This document shows, in pieces, positions 26,495-34,810 of a stretch of 64,000 nt of DNA. The stretch lies in NCBI GenBank assembly GCA_016706545.1, contig JADJJK010000008.1:62001-126000 (forward strand), in the 5' to 3' direction. Below the pieces are notes generated by a model. The model saw only the letters and a list, made by a program, of their open reading frames with translations. It ran no database searches and was not told the origin of the DNA. The DNA comes from Myxococcales bacterium. GTDB taxonomy: Bacteria > Myxococcota_A > Polyangia > Haliangiales > Haliangiaceae. The position numbers and the translations under genes are program-made. Position 1 is the first letter of the stretch. Each line of letters starts with the position of its first letter.

Positions 26495-28180
26495 CTAGAT
26501 GAGTTGGGGACGGTCAGCTCCACGACCGAGGTGGGACGCGACCGGCCTCTTGCCGACCGTTTCTGTCTCCAGCCCCATCGTCGAAGTTGCAGGTGTCGCG
26601 GTGAGTTGCAGATCGCGGGCGAGTGGGTTCGGCGGGGAGGGTGGGGCGGGCGCTTCGCCGAGGTCCCCGAAGTCGCCGTGGTCCGCCAGGTCGACAGGCC
26701 GCAGCGCGCGCGCCGCAGCCACCGCGGCGGCGGCATCGAGGATCCCGGCGCCCGAGCCGTGGTGCTCGCCGGGCGCGCCGGCGAACGGCTGCGACGTGCG
26801 GACCAGGATGTCTCGCACCTCGAACGGCGAGAGCGGAACCAGGCGACGGGCGGCGGCCGCCAGCACGAGCGCGGCGGCGCCCGCCACGAACGGCGCGGCG
26901 AAGGAGGTCCCGTTGTGGGCGGTCTCGCCGGTCAGGCCGGCGCAGCGGATGTGCTGACCTGGCGCGGCGATGAGCACGTGGTCGCCGCGCGTGGAGAACA
27001 GCGCAGGCCGCAGGTCTCGGCCCACGGCCGCCACGGCGATCACGCCGGGCAGCGCGGCCGGGAAGTACCGGGTGGCGTCCCCGCTGTTGCCGGACGCCGC
27101 CACCAGCACGCAGCCGCGGCCGAGCGCGTACTCGACGATCTCGGCGTGCGGCACCGGATCGCTGACGCGCAGCGCGGACTCGGGCGTGCCAAACGACAGG
27201 TTGCACACGCGCGCGCCCAGATCGACCGCGAGCTTCACCGCCACATCGATGTCTGACAGCGTACCGAGCGCGGTCGGGCGGGGGCGGTCGGCGACCTTCG
27301 CCGCCGCCAGCGCGCGCATCGGCAAGAGCGGCGAGGCGCCGGCCATGCCGGGCGGCAGGCTCAGCCCGCGCGCGCCGAGGATCCCCGCGCACGCGGTGCC
27401 ATGGCCGATCTCGTCGTGGGGGAGGTTGTCGCGGCGCGAGTAGTCGCCGAGCAGGTGGATCCCGCGCGAGATGTCGGACTCCGGCAGGTCGACAAGGTCG
27501 GCGCCGGCGCGGCAGCGGCCGCGCAGCTCGGGGTGATCGGTGGCCACCCCGCTGTCGATGATGGCGATGATGATCGTCGGATCGCCGGGCTCCTGCGCCA
27601 GGGCCGCGCTGGCGCGGACCGCCAGGTGGGCCCAGTCGTCGAGGTCGGTGAACTCGGTGAGGTCGGTGAACTCGGTGAACTCCGGCTCGCCGGGGGAGTG
27701 AGCTCGGCGGGCGCTGGAGTCTCCCCGAGCGCCTGGGCCGTGGTCGGCGGAGAACGGACAGTCCGCCAGGTACACCGGCGACGCGCTCTCCACGGCGTCA
27801 AGCTCGGACAGCGACTGCACGAGGTCGACGATCGAGGTGTCCGGATCGAGGTCGACGCGGAAGGTGCGCGCCAGCCCGAGGTCCAGCTCGTCGTCGGCCC
27901 AGCCCAGGTGGCGGCGGCCGACGGTGGACAGGTTGCGCGCGGCGAAGTAAGGGCGGGTCACCCGCATCGCGGCCGAGCGAGCGGAGATGGCGCGATCGAC
28001 CGCGGGGACATCCAGGCGCAGCGCGGCGGTGAGCGCGCCGAGGGCGACGTCGCTGCCGTGCGGCACGTGATCGCGCAGGTCACGCAGCCGCAGCAGCACC
28101 CGACCGCGGCAGGCGCGGCGGGTGTCTTCGGGGCGCCACGGCAGGCGCGGCGCCACCTGGATGTCGACGGGCGCGCTCAT
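26495..28180 (-). CDS. Subtilisin-like serine protease (S8 family)
   Basis: About 561 residues from ATG 28180, which overlaps the previous stop as ATGA. Residues 1-180 form a prodomain-like part without signal peptide, with an EFTEFTDLTEFTDL repeat near 175 coded by a DNA repeat at 27650-27685. The S8 catalytic triad is complete: Asp in IIAIIDSGVATDHPEL (about 208), His in GHGTACAGI (about 262), oxyanion Asn in AASGNSG (about 365), Ser in NGTSFAAPFVAGAA (about 423). After the protease domain the tail is Pro-rich. The enzyme should be active; with no signal peptide it is either intracellular or exported with the operon's product. It may mature the structural paralogues; that is inference. Confidence 0.85.
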   Translation of the reverse strand: MSAPVDIQVAPRLPWRPEDTRRACRGRVLLRLRDLRDHVPHGSDVALGALTAALRLDVPAVDRAISARSAAMRVTRPYFAARNLSTVGRRHLGWADDELDLGLARTFRVDLDPDTSIVDLVQSLSELDAVESASPVYLADCPFSADHGPGARGDSSARRAHSPGEPEFTEFTDLTEFTDLDDWAHLAVRASAALAQEPGDPTIIIAIIDSGVATDHPELRGRCRAGADLVDLPESDISRGIHLLGDYSRRDNLPHDEIGHGTACAGILGARGLSLPPGMAGASPLLPMRALAAAKVADRPRPTALGTLSDIDVAVKLAVDLGARVCNLSFGTPESALRVSDPVPHAEIVEYALGRGCVLVAASGNSGDATRYFPAALPGVIAVAAVGRDLRPALFSTRGDHVLIAAPGQHIRCAGLTGETAHNGTSFAAPFVAGAAALVLAAAARRLVPLSPFEVRDILVRTSQPFAGAPGEHHGSGAGILDAAAAVAAARALRPVDLADHGDFGDLGEAPAPPSPPNPLARDLQLTATPATSTMGLETETVGKRPVASHLGRGADRPQLI

Positions 28181-29109
28181 GCGCGGCCTCCCTGTGGACC
28201 GTGTGGACCGTGCGGACCGTGTGGACCGTGCGGACCGGGCCCGGTCGCGCTCAGCGCGGCTGCGCCGGTGGCGTGGGCCGTGGCGCCGTTGCCGCCGGAC
28301 GCCGCAGGTGCGGAGGGCGCCGCCCCGCCCAGCGCGGCGGCCAGCGGTGCGCCGGCCGGCGGCGGCACGCGGAAAAAGCCGGTGGCGCGCTCGCCTCCCA
28401 CCATGACCTCGATCTGTCCGCTCGAGTGGTGCTCCATCGGCCGCACCAGGAGCTGGTTGGGCCGGGCGTCCACCACCTCGACGGGGTCGCCGGCGAGCCT
28501 CACCTCGGTGTTGATGCCGTCGTGCAGGTTGGCGCCGCGGATGCGCAAGAAGGTCTGGTCGCCCTTGCGCACCGTCTCGTGGCCTTGCACGGAGGGTCGC
28601 GCCGAAGCGCGCAGCGCGGCCTCGAGCTTGCCGACGGGGATCGACGCCAGCTCGCCGATGGCGTCGAGCTGCTGGCGTTCGTTGGCCGGCGCCAGGCGGC
28701 GGAGCTGGCCCACCGTGCGCACGCCGAGGCGGCGGAGCCGGAGCTTGTCCTCGTCGTCGAGATCGGCGGCGATGCCGATGCTCTCGATGGGGCGCGCGTC
28801 GCTCTCGTCGAGGATGGAGTAGCTGTTCTCCTCGATCATCGGCTTGGTGATGGTGGTGAACTCCAGGTTGACGGTGCTGGCGCCGGACTCGTTGGGGCCG
28901 GCGGTGCGCCACAGCACCTGGCCGCTGGCGGCGTCGAGCTCGACGAACACCTGCAGCGCGATCTTGAAGTCGCGCAGCGCCCACGTCAGCGGGCGTCCGG
29001 TGCGCGCCTTGAGGGCCAGCGAGTCCTGCGCCTTGTCGAGCTGCTCGGCGATGGCTTGCAGGAAGTCGTCGACCGGCACGCCGCGCGAGCTCTGGCGGGG
29101 GCCGCTCAT
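28177..29109 (-). CDS. Three-domain protein with helix-hairpin-helix-like and IPT/TIG domains
   Basis: A 310-residue protein. Residues 10-95 form an alpha/beta domain (DDFLQAIAEQLDKAQDSLA, WALRDFKIALQVFVELDAASG, VNLEFTTITKPMIEENS) that resembles trypsin-co-occurring (trypco2-like) domains; this is tentative. Residues 110-170 are helix-hairpin-helix-like (LRRLGVRTVGQLRRLAPANE). Residues 180-250 are an IPT/TIG immunoglobulin-like fold (TFLRIRGANLHDG, VEVVDARPNQLLVRP, SGQIEVMVGG). The C-terminus ends in HGPHGPHGPHGPQG from a 9-base repeat at 28190-28235. ATG 29109 and its stop both sit in ATGA overlaps. Confidence 0.62.
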   Translation of the reverse strand: MSGPRQSSRGVPVDDFLQAIAEQLDKAQDSLALKARTGRPLTWALRDFKIALQVFVELDAASGQVLWRTAGPNESGASTVNLEFTTITKPMIEENSYSILDESDARPIESIGIAADLDDEDKLRLRRLGVRTVGQLRRLAPANERQQLDAIGELASIPVGKLEAALRASARPSVQGHETVRKGDQTFLRIRGANLHDGINTEVRLAGDPVEVVDARPNQLLVRPMEHHSSGQIEVMVGGERATGFFRVPPPAGAPLAAALGGAAPSAPAASGGNGATAHATGAAALSATGPGPHGPHGPHGPHGPQGGRA

Positions 29110-29342
29110 GGCTTCCTCGAGGTGAAGCCCAGGTGCAGCTCGCCGTGCGGCAGATCAAAGCCGGAGCGCCAGCTTCCGCGTGGCGCGCTGGCGCACAGCC
29201 GCCCGCTGGCCATCAGGCGAGACTCGATGGGCAGCGTGATCTCGAGCGAGTCGAGCACCAGCTCCACGCCGTGCGCTGGGCCGCCCGCTTGCTGCGGGAT
29301 CTGCGCCGAGAGCGCCAGCACCAGGTCTTCGAGCGCGATCAT
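29106..29342 (-). CDS. Small beta-strand protein related to the trypco2-like domain
   Basis: 78 residues; ATG 29342 and the stop both lie in ATGA overlaps, so it is a genuine coupled gene. It starts ALEDLVLALSAQIPQQ, then VELVLDSLEITLPIESRL and ends FDLPHGELHLGFTSRKP. The helix followed by a two-strand pattern is like the first domain of the next gene (28177-29109), so the pair may bind each other or a common partner. No known family can be named with certainty. Confidence 0.6.
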   Translation of the reverse strand: MIALEDLVLALSAQIPQQAGGPAHGVELVLDSLEITLPIESRLMASGRLCASAPRGSWRSGFDLPHGELHLGFTSRKP

Positions 29343-30568
29343 CGCCGCCCTTCACCTTCTGGCGGCGTCGACGCCGTCGCCGGACTCGCCGGACCAGCGG
29401 GACCCGCCGGACCAGCGGCCGCGCCGGGCGCCGGAGCTTCTTCGCGACGCCAGCGGGCGTGCCGGTCAAGGAGCTGGATCGCCGCGGAGTCCGCGAACCG
29501 CTCGAGCGGAAAGGTCTCGGTGCGGAACGTGATGCGGACCTCGCCGGTGAGGTTGGCCTTGATCGAGGCGTCCGATTGCGTGTTGCCCTTGACGGTGGAC
29601 ACCGAGAGCTGCGGCAGGGTGGCGCCGCTGCGCCCGGCGATGCCGGAGGACACCTGGGCGGTGGCCATCTCCGCGCTGCTGCGGTCTGCGGCGCTGGCGG
29701 TGAACTGCAGCTTGGCGCGGATGTCGCCGGCGCTCACCACCACGCGGTTGACGCCCATCAGCACCATGGTGGCGAGCGAGCGCATCCGCTCCTCGGCCAC
29801 CTGGCGCCGGCCGGCGTCGAGCAGCGGACCATCGAGCAGCTCCGGCGACAGCTCCTCGTCGGCCAGGTCGTAGTCGGCGAGCCAGGTCGGCGAGGAGCCC
29901 TGGGCCTCTTCGTTGAGCTCGAGCCGGGTGGGGCCCGGCTGGCCCGGCGGCGCTGCCACGTGGCGCAGCTCTCGGTGCTTGGCCGCCAGGGTGGCGCGCA
30001 CCTGATCGTCGGAGACGTTGTCGCGAGCGAACTCGTCGGCGGTGCGCGAGAGGCTGGCCACGAGCTGCGCGTATTCGCGCATCTGATGCGCGGTGGCGTC
30101 GACGATGGCCTGAAACGTGCCGTTGATGAGGCCGGTGACAAAGCCCGGGAAGTCCACCGCGTCGAGCGCGGCGCCGGCGTCCGTGAACTGCCGGATGGCG
30201 CCCTGGCGCGGCGGGTTGGCGGCGTTGCCTCCTGGCGCGGCGCCGGTCGCGCCGGTCGCGCCGGTCGCGCTCGTCGCTCCGCCGGCGCCGCCATTTCGCG
30301 GCGCCATCGCTCCGCCGGGACCGGCCAGCTCGCGCTGCAGATCTGCGGGGGTGGCCTGGGCGATCGCGTACGGGTCGCCGTAGCGCGCGGCAGCGACCGG
30401 CGGGCGCGCGCGGTCAGCGCCGCTGCGCGGCTCGCCACGCAGCACCCGCTCGATGCGATCGAGATCGCTGGCGAGCGCGCGCTGCTCGGCGGCGGGCAGA
30501 CCGCGCGCGGCCGCCCCGTCGCGCAGTCGGCGCGTCGCGGCGAGCGCGAGGGCGGCGGGGTCGTTCAC
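29339..30568 (-). CDS. SETFPLER-family paralogue E
   Basis: An intact 409-residue copy starting at GTG 30568 in a GTGA overlap. N-terminal domain (LALAATRRLRDGAAARGL, AEQRALASDLDRIERVLRG), an Ala/Thr/Gly linker with GATSATGATGATGAAPGG, LDAVDFPGFVTGLINGTFQAIVDATAHQM, RMRSLATMVLMGVNRVVVSAG, and VRITFRTETFPLERFADSA close to the end; note TETFPLER in place of SETFPLER. The tail is Pro/Ala-rich. It is the second gene of the operon and is separated from copies A-D by six unrelated genes. Confidence 0.74.
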   Translation of the reverse strand: MNDPAALALAATRRLRDGAAARGLPAAEQRALASDLDRIERVLRGEPRSGADRARPPVAAARYGDPYAIAQATPADLQRELAGPGGAMAPRNGGAGGATSATGATGATGAAPGGNAANPPRQGAIRQFTDAGAALDAVDFPGFVTGLINGTFQAIVDATAHQMREYAQLVASLSRTADEFARDNVSDDQVRATLAAKHRELRHVAAPPGQPGPTRLELNEEAQGSSPTWLADYDLADEELSPELLDGPLLDAGRRQVAEERMRSLATMVLMGVNRVVVSAGDIRAKLQFTASAADRSSAEMATAQVSSGIAGRSGATLPQLSVSTVKGNTQSDASIKANLTGEVRITFRTETFPLERFADSAAIQLLDRHARWRREEAPAPGAAAGPAGPAGPASPATASTPPEGEGRR

Positions 30569-32907
30569 CGCGGTGCTCCCACGCCTGGATCAGGCGGCAG
30601 GTTGGCCAGCGCGGGGTCGTCGCGCAGGGCGCGGAGCCGCTGCGCGGTCAGGCTCCAGACCCGCGACGGGCTCTGCGCCGCGGTGCGTTCAGCCTCGGCG
30701 CACAGCGCGGTCAGCATGGCCTCCTCGCCTGGCACCGCGACAGGCGAGCCGGTTGCGGCGCGCAACGCGGAAAGGAGCGCCGCGTGGGTGCGCGGGCCAA
30801 ACTGACCGTCGACAGTTTGCCCGGCGGCGGCCTGGAACGCGCGCAGCTCCTGGTGGCCAAGGAAGGTCAGCGCGGTGCGCAGGTGCTGCTGGCTGCGGAT
30901 GGGGCTCGCGGCGCGCAAGATGAAACGCAGCGCCCCGCCGGGGCCCATGTGGATGGCGCGGTCGACGTACATGGCGTGGGCCCGCGGCGACTGCCAGCCG
31001 AGCGCCGCGAGCACGTCGAGGTAGGGCGCGTAGTAGCGGCGGTCGGCCGCCTCGCGCTGCGCCTCTTGAAACGCGGTGACCGCGCTCGCCGCGGCGAACG
31101 CCGACAGCCAGGGCTCTCGCCATAGCTCCACCGCGGCGCCGCCCGCAGGTGGCTCCACCGGCGCCAGCCGCGCCTCTTCCTGGGCGGCGTTGGTCACCGC
31201 CAGGAGGTGCCCGGCGGGCAGCTCCGCGGGAAGGTCGTCTTGCGCCGGCGCTGCGTGCTGGGCCCCGAACACGCGCGCGAACGCTTCCGGATCTCGCCGG
31301 TTGCAGATGCGCAGCACGAAGCCGAGCCCGCCGTAGCGCTGGGCGAACTGGATGAAGCCCCAGGACAGGCCCACGTGCTTGCGCTGGTAGAACTCCGGCA
31401 GCGATGGATCCGAGAACTCGCGATCCGGGTTCAGCGCGGCGTACCCGGCGGCGCCGCTCTCGGCGCGTGCCACGCGGTGCAGGATCCGCACGCGGTGGCG
31501 CGGATCATCCGGGGTGAAGGTCTCGTCGTCGGCGAGCGCCCACGCGGTCTCGGGCAACACCTCGGCGGCGGACAGATCGTCGGAGAAGTCGGCGAAGCGC
31601 GCCGGGCCCTGCGCGTCGGCGCCGCTGGACGTCGTCGGGGCGGAGGCCGGGAGCGCGGCAGGCGCGGCAGGCGCGCCGTCGGCCTGGCCGTATCGCCGGC
31701 CCGCTTGCCACGCTGGCTCCGCCACGCCCGTCGCGCCAGAGGAGGCTCCAAAGGCGCGATAGCGCGATCCCAGGTGACGTACCAGGTCGGGGACGTCCTC
31801 GTAGCCGCCGGCGAGATCTTCCTCTTCGCGATAGGCAGGCGGCGCGGCCTGCGGCGAAGACTGCGGCGCGACCGATCCGTAGCGTTCGTGGTGAAGCGGC
31901 CCGCGGCGATCTTGCCTGGGGGAGCCGGGCATCGGTTGCGGCGCGGCGTTGCCGTAGCGCGCGGCTTTCGGCGGCGCGCTGCCGCGGCTGGCGTTCGCCT
32001 GTGCGGCCGGCCAGGGCATCGGCGCGGCTGCGTCCGCCGCGGGCCACGCCACGGGCCACGCCGCGGGCCACGCCACCGGCGCCGACATCGGGATCGCAGC
32101 GCCGAGCGCGAGGGCCGAGCCGGTGGCGCCTGGCGCACCTGCGCGCAGCCAGGCCGGCGCGTCTTCGAAGCCCTCGAGCTCTCTGGCTACGGCGCCGTAG
32201 GCTGGCGCGTCCTCGAAGCCATCGGGCTCCTGGTCGAGCGAGCCGTCTCGGCCGTCTCGTCCGTCTCGTCCGTCTCGTCCGTCTCGGTCGCCCTCCTCCG
32301 AGGCGGCCTCGAGCGCCTTGCTGCCCAGGGTCCACAGCGCCGGATCGAAGCCATCGTCGTAGGCGGTCGCCGCGGCCGCCGCGGGGGTCGCGCTGCTCGC
32401 GTTCGACGCCGCGGCGGAGCCGGCCGGATTGCCGAGCACCAGATCTCCGCCCCAGCGCAGCGATCCCGGCGGAGCCGCAGCGCCATAGCGCGCGCTCGCG
32501 GGCTCCACCCGTCCGCGGTCCAGCGACTTGCCGGTGAAGTCCGGCGCGATCTGGATGGAGGGCGTCTGCTCGAGACGATCGCTAGCCAGCGTGAGCACCG
32601 GGTCTTCGCCGCGGGTGCCGCGGAACGCCGCCATCGCATAGTAGAGGCGCCGCGCACCCGCGAAGCGCCGGAGCTGCTGGGGTGGAATGATATAGGTCGC
32701 CTGCCCAGCGGGCGCGCGCAGGAGCCCGCCGAGCCGGCTGGTGGCGAAGTTGCGCTCGGTTCTCCGGTGCTGCTCTTCCGGACGAAACAAGCTCGGATCG
32801 GTGGCGCAGGCGATCTCGAAGGTGCGGTCGGGTGGCGCGTTCACCACGAACGACGCCACGGGAAACCGTTCTGAGATGCGATCACGGACTGGGGTGATGC
32901 GGAGCAT
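30565..32907 (-). CDS. Lysozyme-like and peptidoglycan-binding protein, first gene of the operon
   Basis: About 780 residues. ATG 32907 with ACGAGG upstream begins a domain of about 130 residues (MLRITPVRDRISERFPVASF, DRTFEIACATDPSLF, GRATYIIPPQQLRRF-like) that I do not know by name. Residues 150-440 are low complexity, with recurring RYGxAAP and Ala/Pro/Trp runs and an acidic DGRDGRDGRDGRDG repeat. Residues 480-640 look like a lysozyme/transglycosylase-type fold: RVARAESGAAGYAALN with a possible catalytic glutamate, and HVGLSWGFIQFAQRYGG. Near residue 705, LTFLGHQELRAFQAAAGQTVDGQFGPRTHAAL is a peptidoglycan-binding domain. The likely role is binding and cutting cell wall. No signal peptide. 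Confidence 0.66.
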   Translation of the reverse strand: MLRITPVRDRISERFPVASFVVNAPPDRTFEIACATDPSLFRPEEQHRRTERNFATSRLGGLLRAPAGQATYIIPPQQLRRFAGARRLYYAMAAFRGTRGEDPVLTLASDRLEQTPSIQIAPDFTGKSLDRGRVEPASARYGAAAPPGSLRWGGDLVLGNPAGSAAASNASSATPAAAAATAYDDGFDPALWTLGSKALEAASEEGDRDGRDGRDGRDGRDGSLDQEPDGFEDAPAYGAVARELEGFEDAPAWLRAGAPGATGSALALGAAIPMSAPVAWPAAWPVAWPAADAAAPMPWPAAQANASRGSAPPKAARYGNAAPQPMPGSPRQDRRGPLHHERYGSVAPQSSPQAAPPAYREEEDLAGGYEDVPDLVRHLGSRYRAFGASSGATGVAEPAWQAGRRYGQADGAPAAPAALPASAPTTSSGADAQGPARFADFSDDLSAAEVLPETAWALADDETFTPDDPRHRVRILHRVARAESGAAGYAALNPDREFSDPSLPEFYQRKHVGLSWGFIQFAQRYGGLGFVLRICNRRDPEAFARVFGAQHAAPAQDDLPAELPAGHLLAVTNAAQEEARLAPVEPPAGGAAVELWREPWLSAFAAASAVTAFQEAQREAADRRYYAPYLDVLAALGWQSPRAHAMYVDRAIHMGPGGALRFILRAASPIRSQQHLRTALTFLGHQELRAFQAAAGQTVDGQFGPRTHAALLSALRAATGSPVAVPGEEAMLTALCAEAERTAAQSPSRVWSLTAQRLRALRDDPALANLPPDPGVGAPR

Positions 32908-32936
32908 TCGAGCCTCGTCGGGGTTGCGCTGGGTGG

Positions 32937-32952
32937 TGCATGGCGGATGCCA
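32937..32952 (-). promoter_or_regulatory. Possible sigma-54 promoter for the minus-strand operon
   Basis: Read on the minus strand: TGGCATCCGCCATGCA. The invariant GG and GC are exactly 10 bases apart and TGGCA is complete, but it departs from the consensus (TGGCACG, four bases, TTGCA) at three places. Transcription would start about 20 bases before the ATG at 32907. Confidence 0.35.
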
Positions 32953-33355
32953 GCGCGCGTACGCGCCGCGGCGATCCAGGTTGCCCACAGGGCCGCGCGT
33001 CGACCTGTGCCCCGGCCAGTCAGCGCAGATGGCTGAGAACGCTTCGATCTGTCCCTGGCCGTGACCTCTCGATGCGTCGCCGCAACCTCGCGGCGTGCGC
33101 GCGGAGCGCCTGCGGGTCGCCGCGCGACCGTGCCCGCGCGGCCACGGCGTCGGCGTCGGCTTGCGCGCGGAGGCTGCCCGTTCGTTCATCCTGCGGCTGA
33201 TCGCGGGCAGGCGCGGGTGCGTCGCGGCAGGGGCGCGCCTTCGCGCGCGGACCGCTTGTTGACGCTGCATCGTGGCGTGCGCGCAACGAGATCCTGCGAC
33301 GCGGCTCGCGCCGGCCTCCTGCGGCGGCTCGTCACGCCGCGGCCACCGCGACGGC

Positions 33356-33371
33356 TGGCACAGCACGTGCT
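33356..33371 (+). promoter_or_regulatory. Sigma-54-type promoter for the amidase-protease gene
   Basis: TGGCACAGCACGTGCT on the plus strand: TGGCAC is perfect, GG and GC are exactly 10 bases apart, and only two informative positions differ from the consensus. The start of transcription would be near 33382, 56 bases before ATG 33438. A sigma-54 activator gene lies at the other end of the locus. Confidence 0.5.
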
Positions 33372-33437
33372 GACCATCGCGTGCAGGCCGCGGCGGCACC
33401 GCGCCACAGGTTTCTCACGCCTCAGCTTGGAGGACTC

Positions 33438-34802
33438 ATGACGCGAATCATCATTGATGCCGGTCACGGCGGCACCCGGCGCATCGGCAACTCTTCCGCC
33501 TATGGAGGGCAGGCACCAGGCGGCTTGCTGGAGAAGGATGTCACGCTGGACATCGCACGCGCGGTGGTCGGCCGGCTCGGTGGTGGGGCGGCGTTGACCC
33601 GCGCGGCGGACGGCAATCTGTCGCTGGGCGCGCGCGCTGCGATGGCGGCCCGCAGCGGCGCGGAGGTCTTCGTCTCGATTCATGCCAACAGCGGTCCTCC
33701 GGAGTCCACGGGCGCCGAGACCTGGGTGCATCCAGAGGCCGCACCTGGCTCGCGCGCGCTGGCCAAGGGGGTGCAGCAATCGCTGGATCGCCTGGCCGGG
33801 CGCTACGGTGGCGCAGCGGAGCCTCATGCTGGCCAGATGGCGGTGCTGAGCCCGGCCGCGGTCGGCCGCCGCACCGACGCATGCCTGGTCGAGGTCGACT
33901 ACCTTTCGAACCCTCGGGGCGCCGCGCGGCTCGGTGATCCTCGTCAGCGCGCAGCCATCGGAGCGGCCATCGCTGACGCCATCCAGGCGCACCTGGGCAA
34001 CGGCGCGCGCCACGCCACCTACGGCGATCGCCCGAGCCCAGATCCGTACATCGTGCCCGATCCGTCGAGCTACACCGGGCGCGGGCTCATGGAGTTCGTG
34101 CGCGCGTGGGCTGGATACTTCTCGCGCTGGGCGCGCTGGCGCGCCGGGGTGCCGCACGACGCCTATCACTATTTCCCGCACTCCGCGATCTGTGAACTGG
34201 AGCTGTCGGGGCCGACCTTCGCGCGGGGCTTTGGCACCGGCTTCTACATCGGGCCCAACAAGATCCTGACCTGCGGCCACAACTTCAAGAGCGGAGGCGA
34301 CACCACCACCCAGGTGATCGTGCGGCCGGGCAAGAGCCCGGTGCAGAGCATCTGGCCAAGCCAGACCTTCGCCGTCAACTGGCGAGACGTGGTGCATCCG
34401 CGCTGGGCCGCCAGCGAGGACGATGACTGGGACATGGCGGTGCTCAACGTGCCCGGGCTGGCGGCGCCCAACGGCGAGTACTTCTCGTTGCCCAACGCGA
34501 CCCCGGCGCAGACCGAGCAGATCGTGGTGTGTGGCTATGGCAAGTTCCAGGGCGACGGCAGCGCGAATGATCCGGACGAGGGCCAGTACCTCGACGGCGG
34601 CAACATCTCCCACGCCACGTTCGAGCAGTACCACTTTCCGATCCAGTCCATCCCCGGCCACAGCGGCTCGCCGGTGTTCTGGAACGACATGGCGATCGCG
34701 ATCCTCACAGGGCCGCGCATCCTCGGCCGGCGCCTGTCGGATCACGAGAACCGAGGCGTGCGCCTGACGCCAGAGAAGAACGACTGGATCCTCAGCCGCT
34801 GA
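33438..34802 (+). CDS. N-acetylmuramoyl-L-alanine amidase fused to trypsin-like protease
   Basis: About 454 residues. ATG 33438 is preceded by GGAGG. Residues 1-190: Amidase_3, with IIIDAGHGGTRRIG, the zinc glutamate in LLEKDVTLDIARA, VFVSIHANSG, and LVEVDYLSNPRGA. Residues 215-454: V8/Glu-C-like trypsin fold with His in KILTCGHNF (about 278), Asp in DDDWDMAVLNV (about 331) and Ser in PGHSGSPVF (about 409), all intact. So it can cut both the sugar-peptide bond and protein. No signal peptide. It is divergent from the operon and mirrors the amidase + papain-like protein at the operon's end. Stop is 8 bases from the convergent beta-helix gene. Confidence 0.85.
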   Translation: MTRIIIDAGHGGTRRIGNSSAYGGQAPGGLLEKDVTLDIARAVVGRLGGGAALTRAADGNLSLGARAAMAARSGAEVFVSIHANSGPPESTGAETWVHPEAAPGSRALAKGVQQSLDRLAGRYGGAAEPHAGQMAVLSPAAVGRRTDACLVEVDYLSNPRGAARLGDPRQRAAIGAAIADAIQAHLGNGARHATYGDRPSPDPYIVPDPSSYTGRGLMEFVRAWAGYFSRWARWRAGVPHDAYHYFPHSAICELELSGPTFARGFGTGFYIGPNKILTCGHNFKSGGDTTTQVIVRPGKSPVQSIWPSQTFAVNWRDVVHPRWAASEDDDWDMAVLNVPGLAAPNGEYFSLPNATPAQTEQIVVCGYGKFQGDGSANDPDEGQYLDGGNISHATFEQYHFPIQSIPGHSGSPVFWNDMAIAILTGPRILGRRLSDHENRGVRLTPEKNDWILSR

Positions 34803-34810
34803 TGGCGGGG

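Larger units (their letters stand above)
32908..33437. other. Divergent intergenic region of the lytic-type locus
   Basis: 530 bases between the divergent starts at 32907 and 33438. It shows Arg-rich open frames on both strands but no family-like protein. It contains two sigma-54-type elements, one facing each gene, listed separately. Otherwise it is uniformly GC-rich, without an AT-rich -10 region of sigma-70 type. Confidence 0.5.

Noticed and set aside
32941..33430. Arg-rich open frames in the divergent intergenic region
   Set aside because: Composition is typical of non-coding high-GC DNA, there is no ribosome binding site, and frames on both strands are equally open.
13707..34802. Prophage, tailocin, eCIS or T6SS assignment for the large operon
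   Set aside because: No sheath, tube, baseplate, spike, ATPase, terminase or portal protein could be recognised, so the known labels are not supported.
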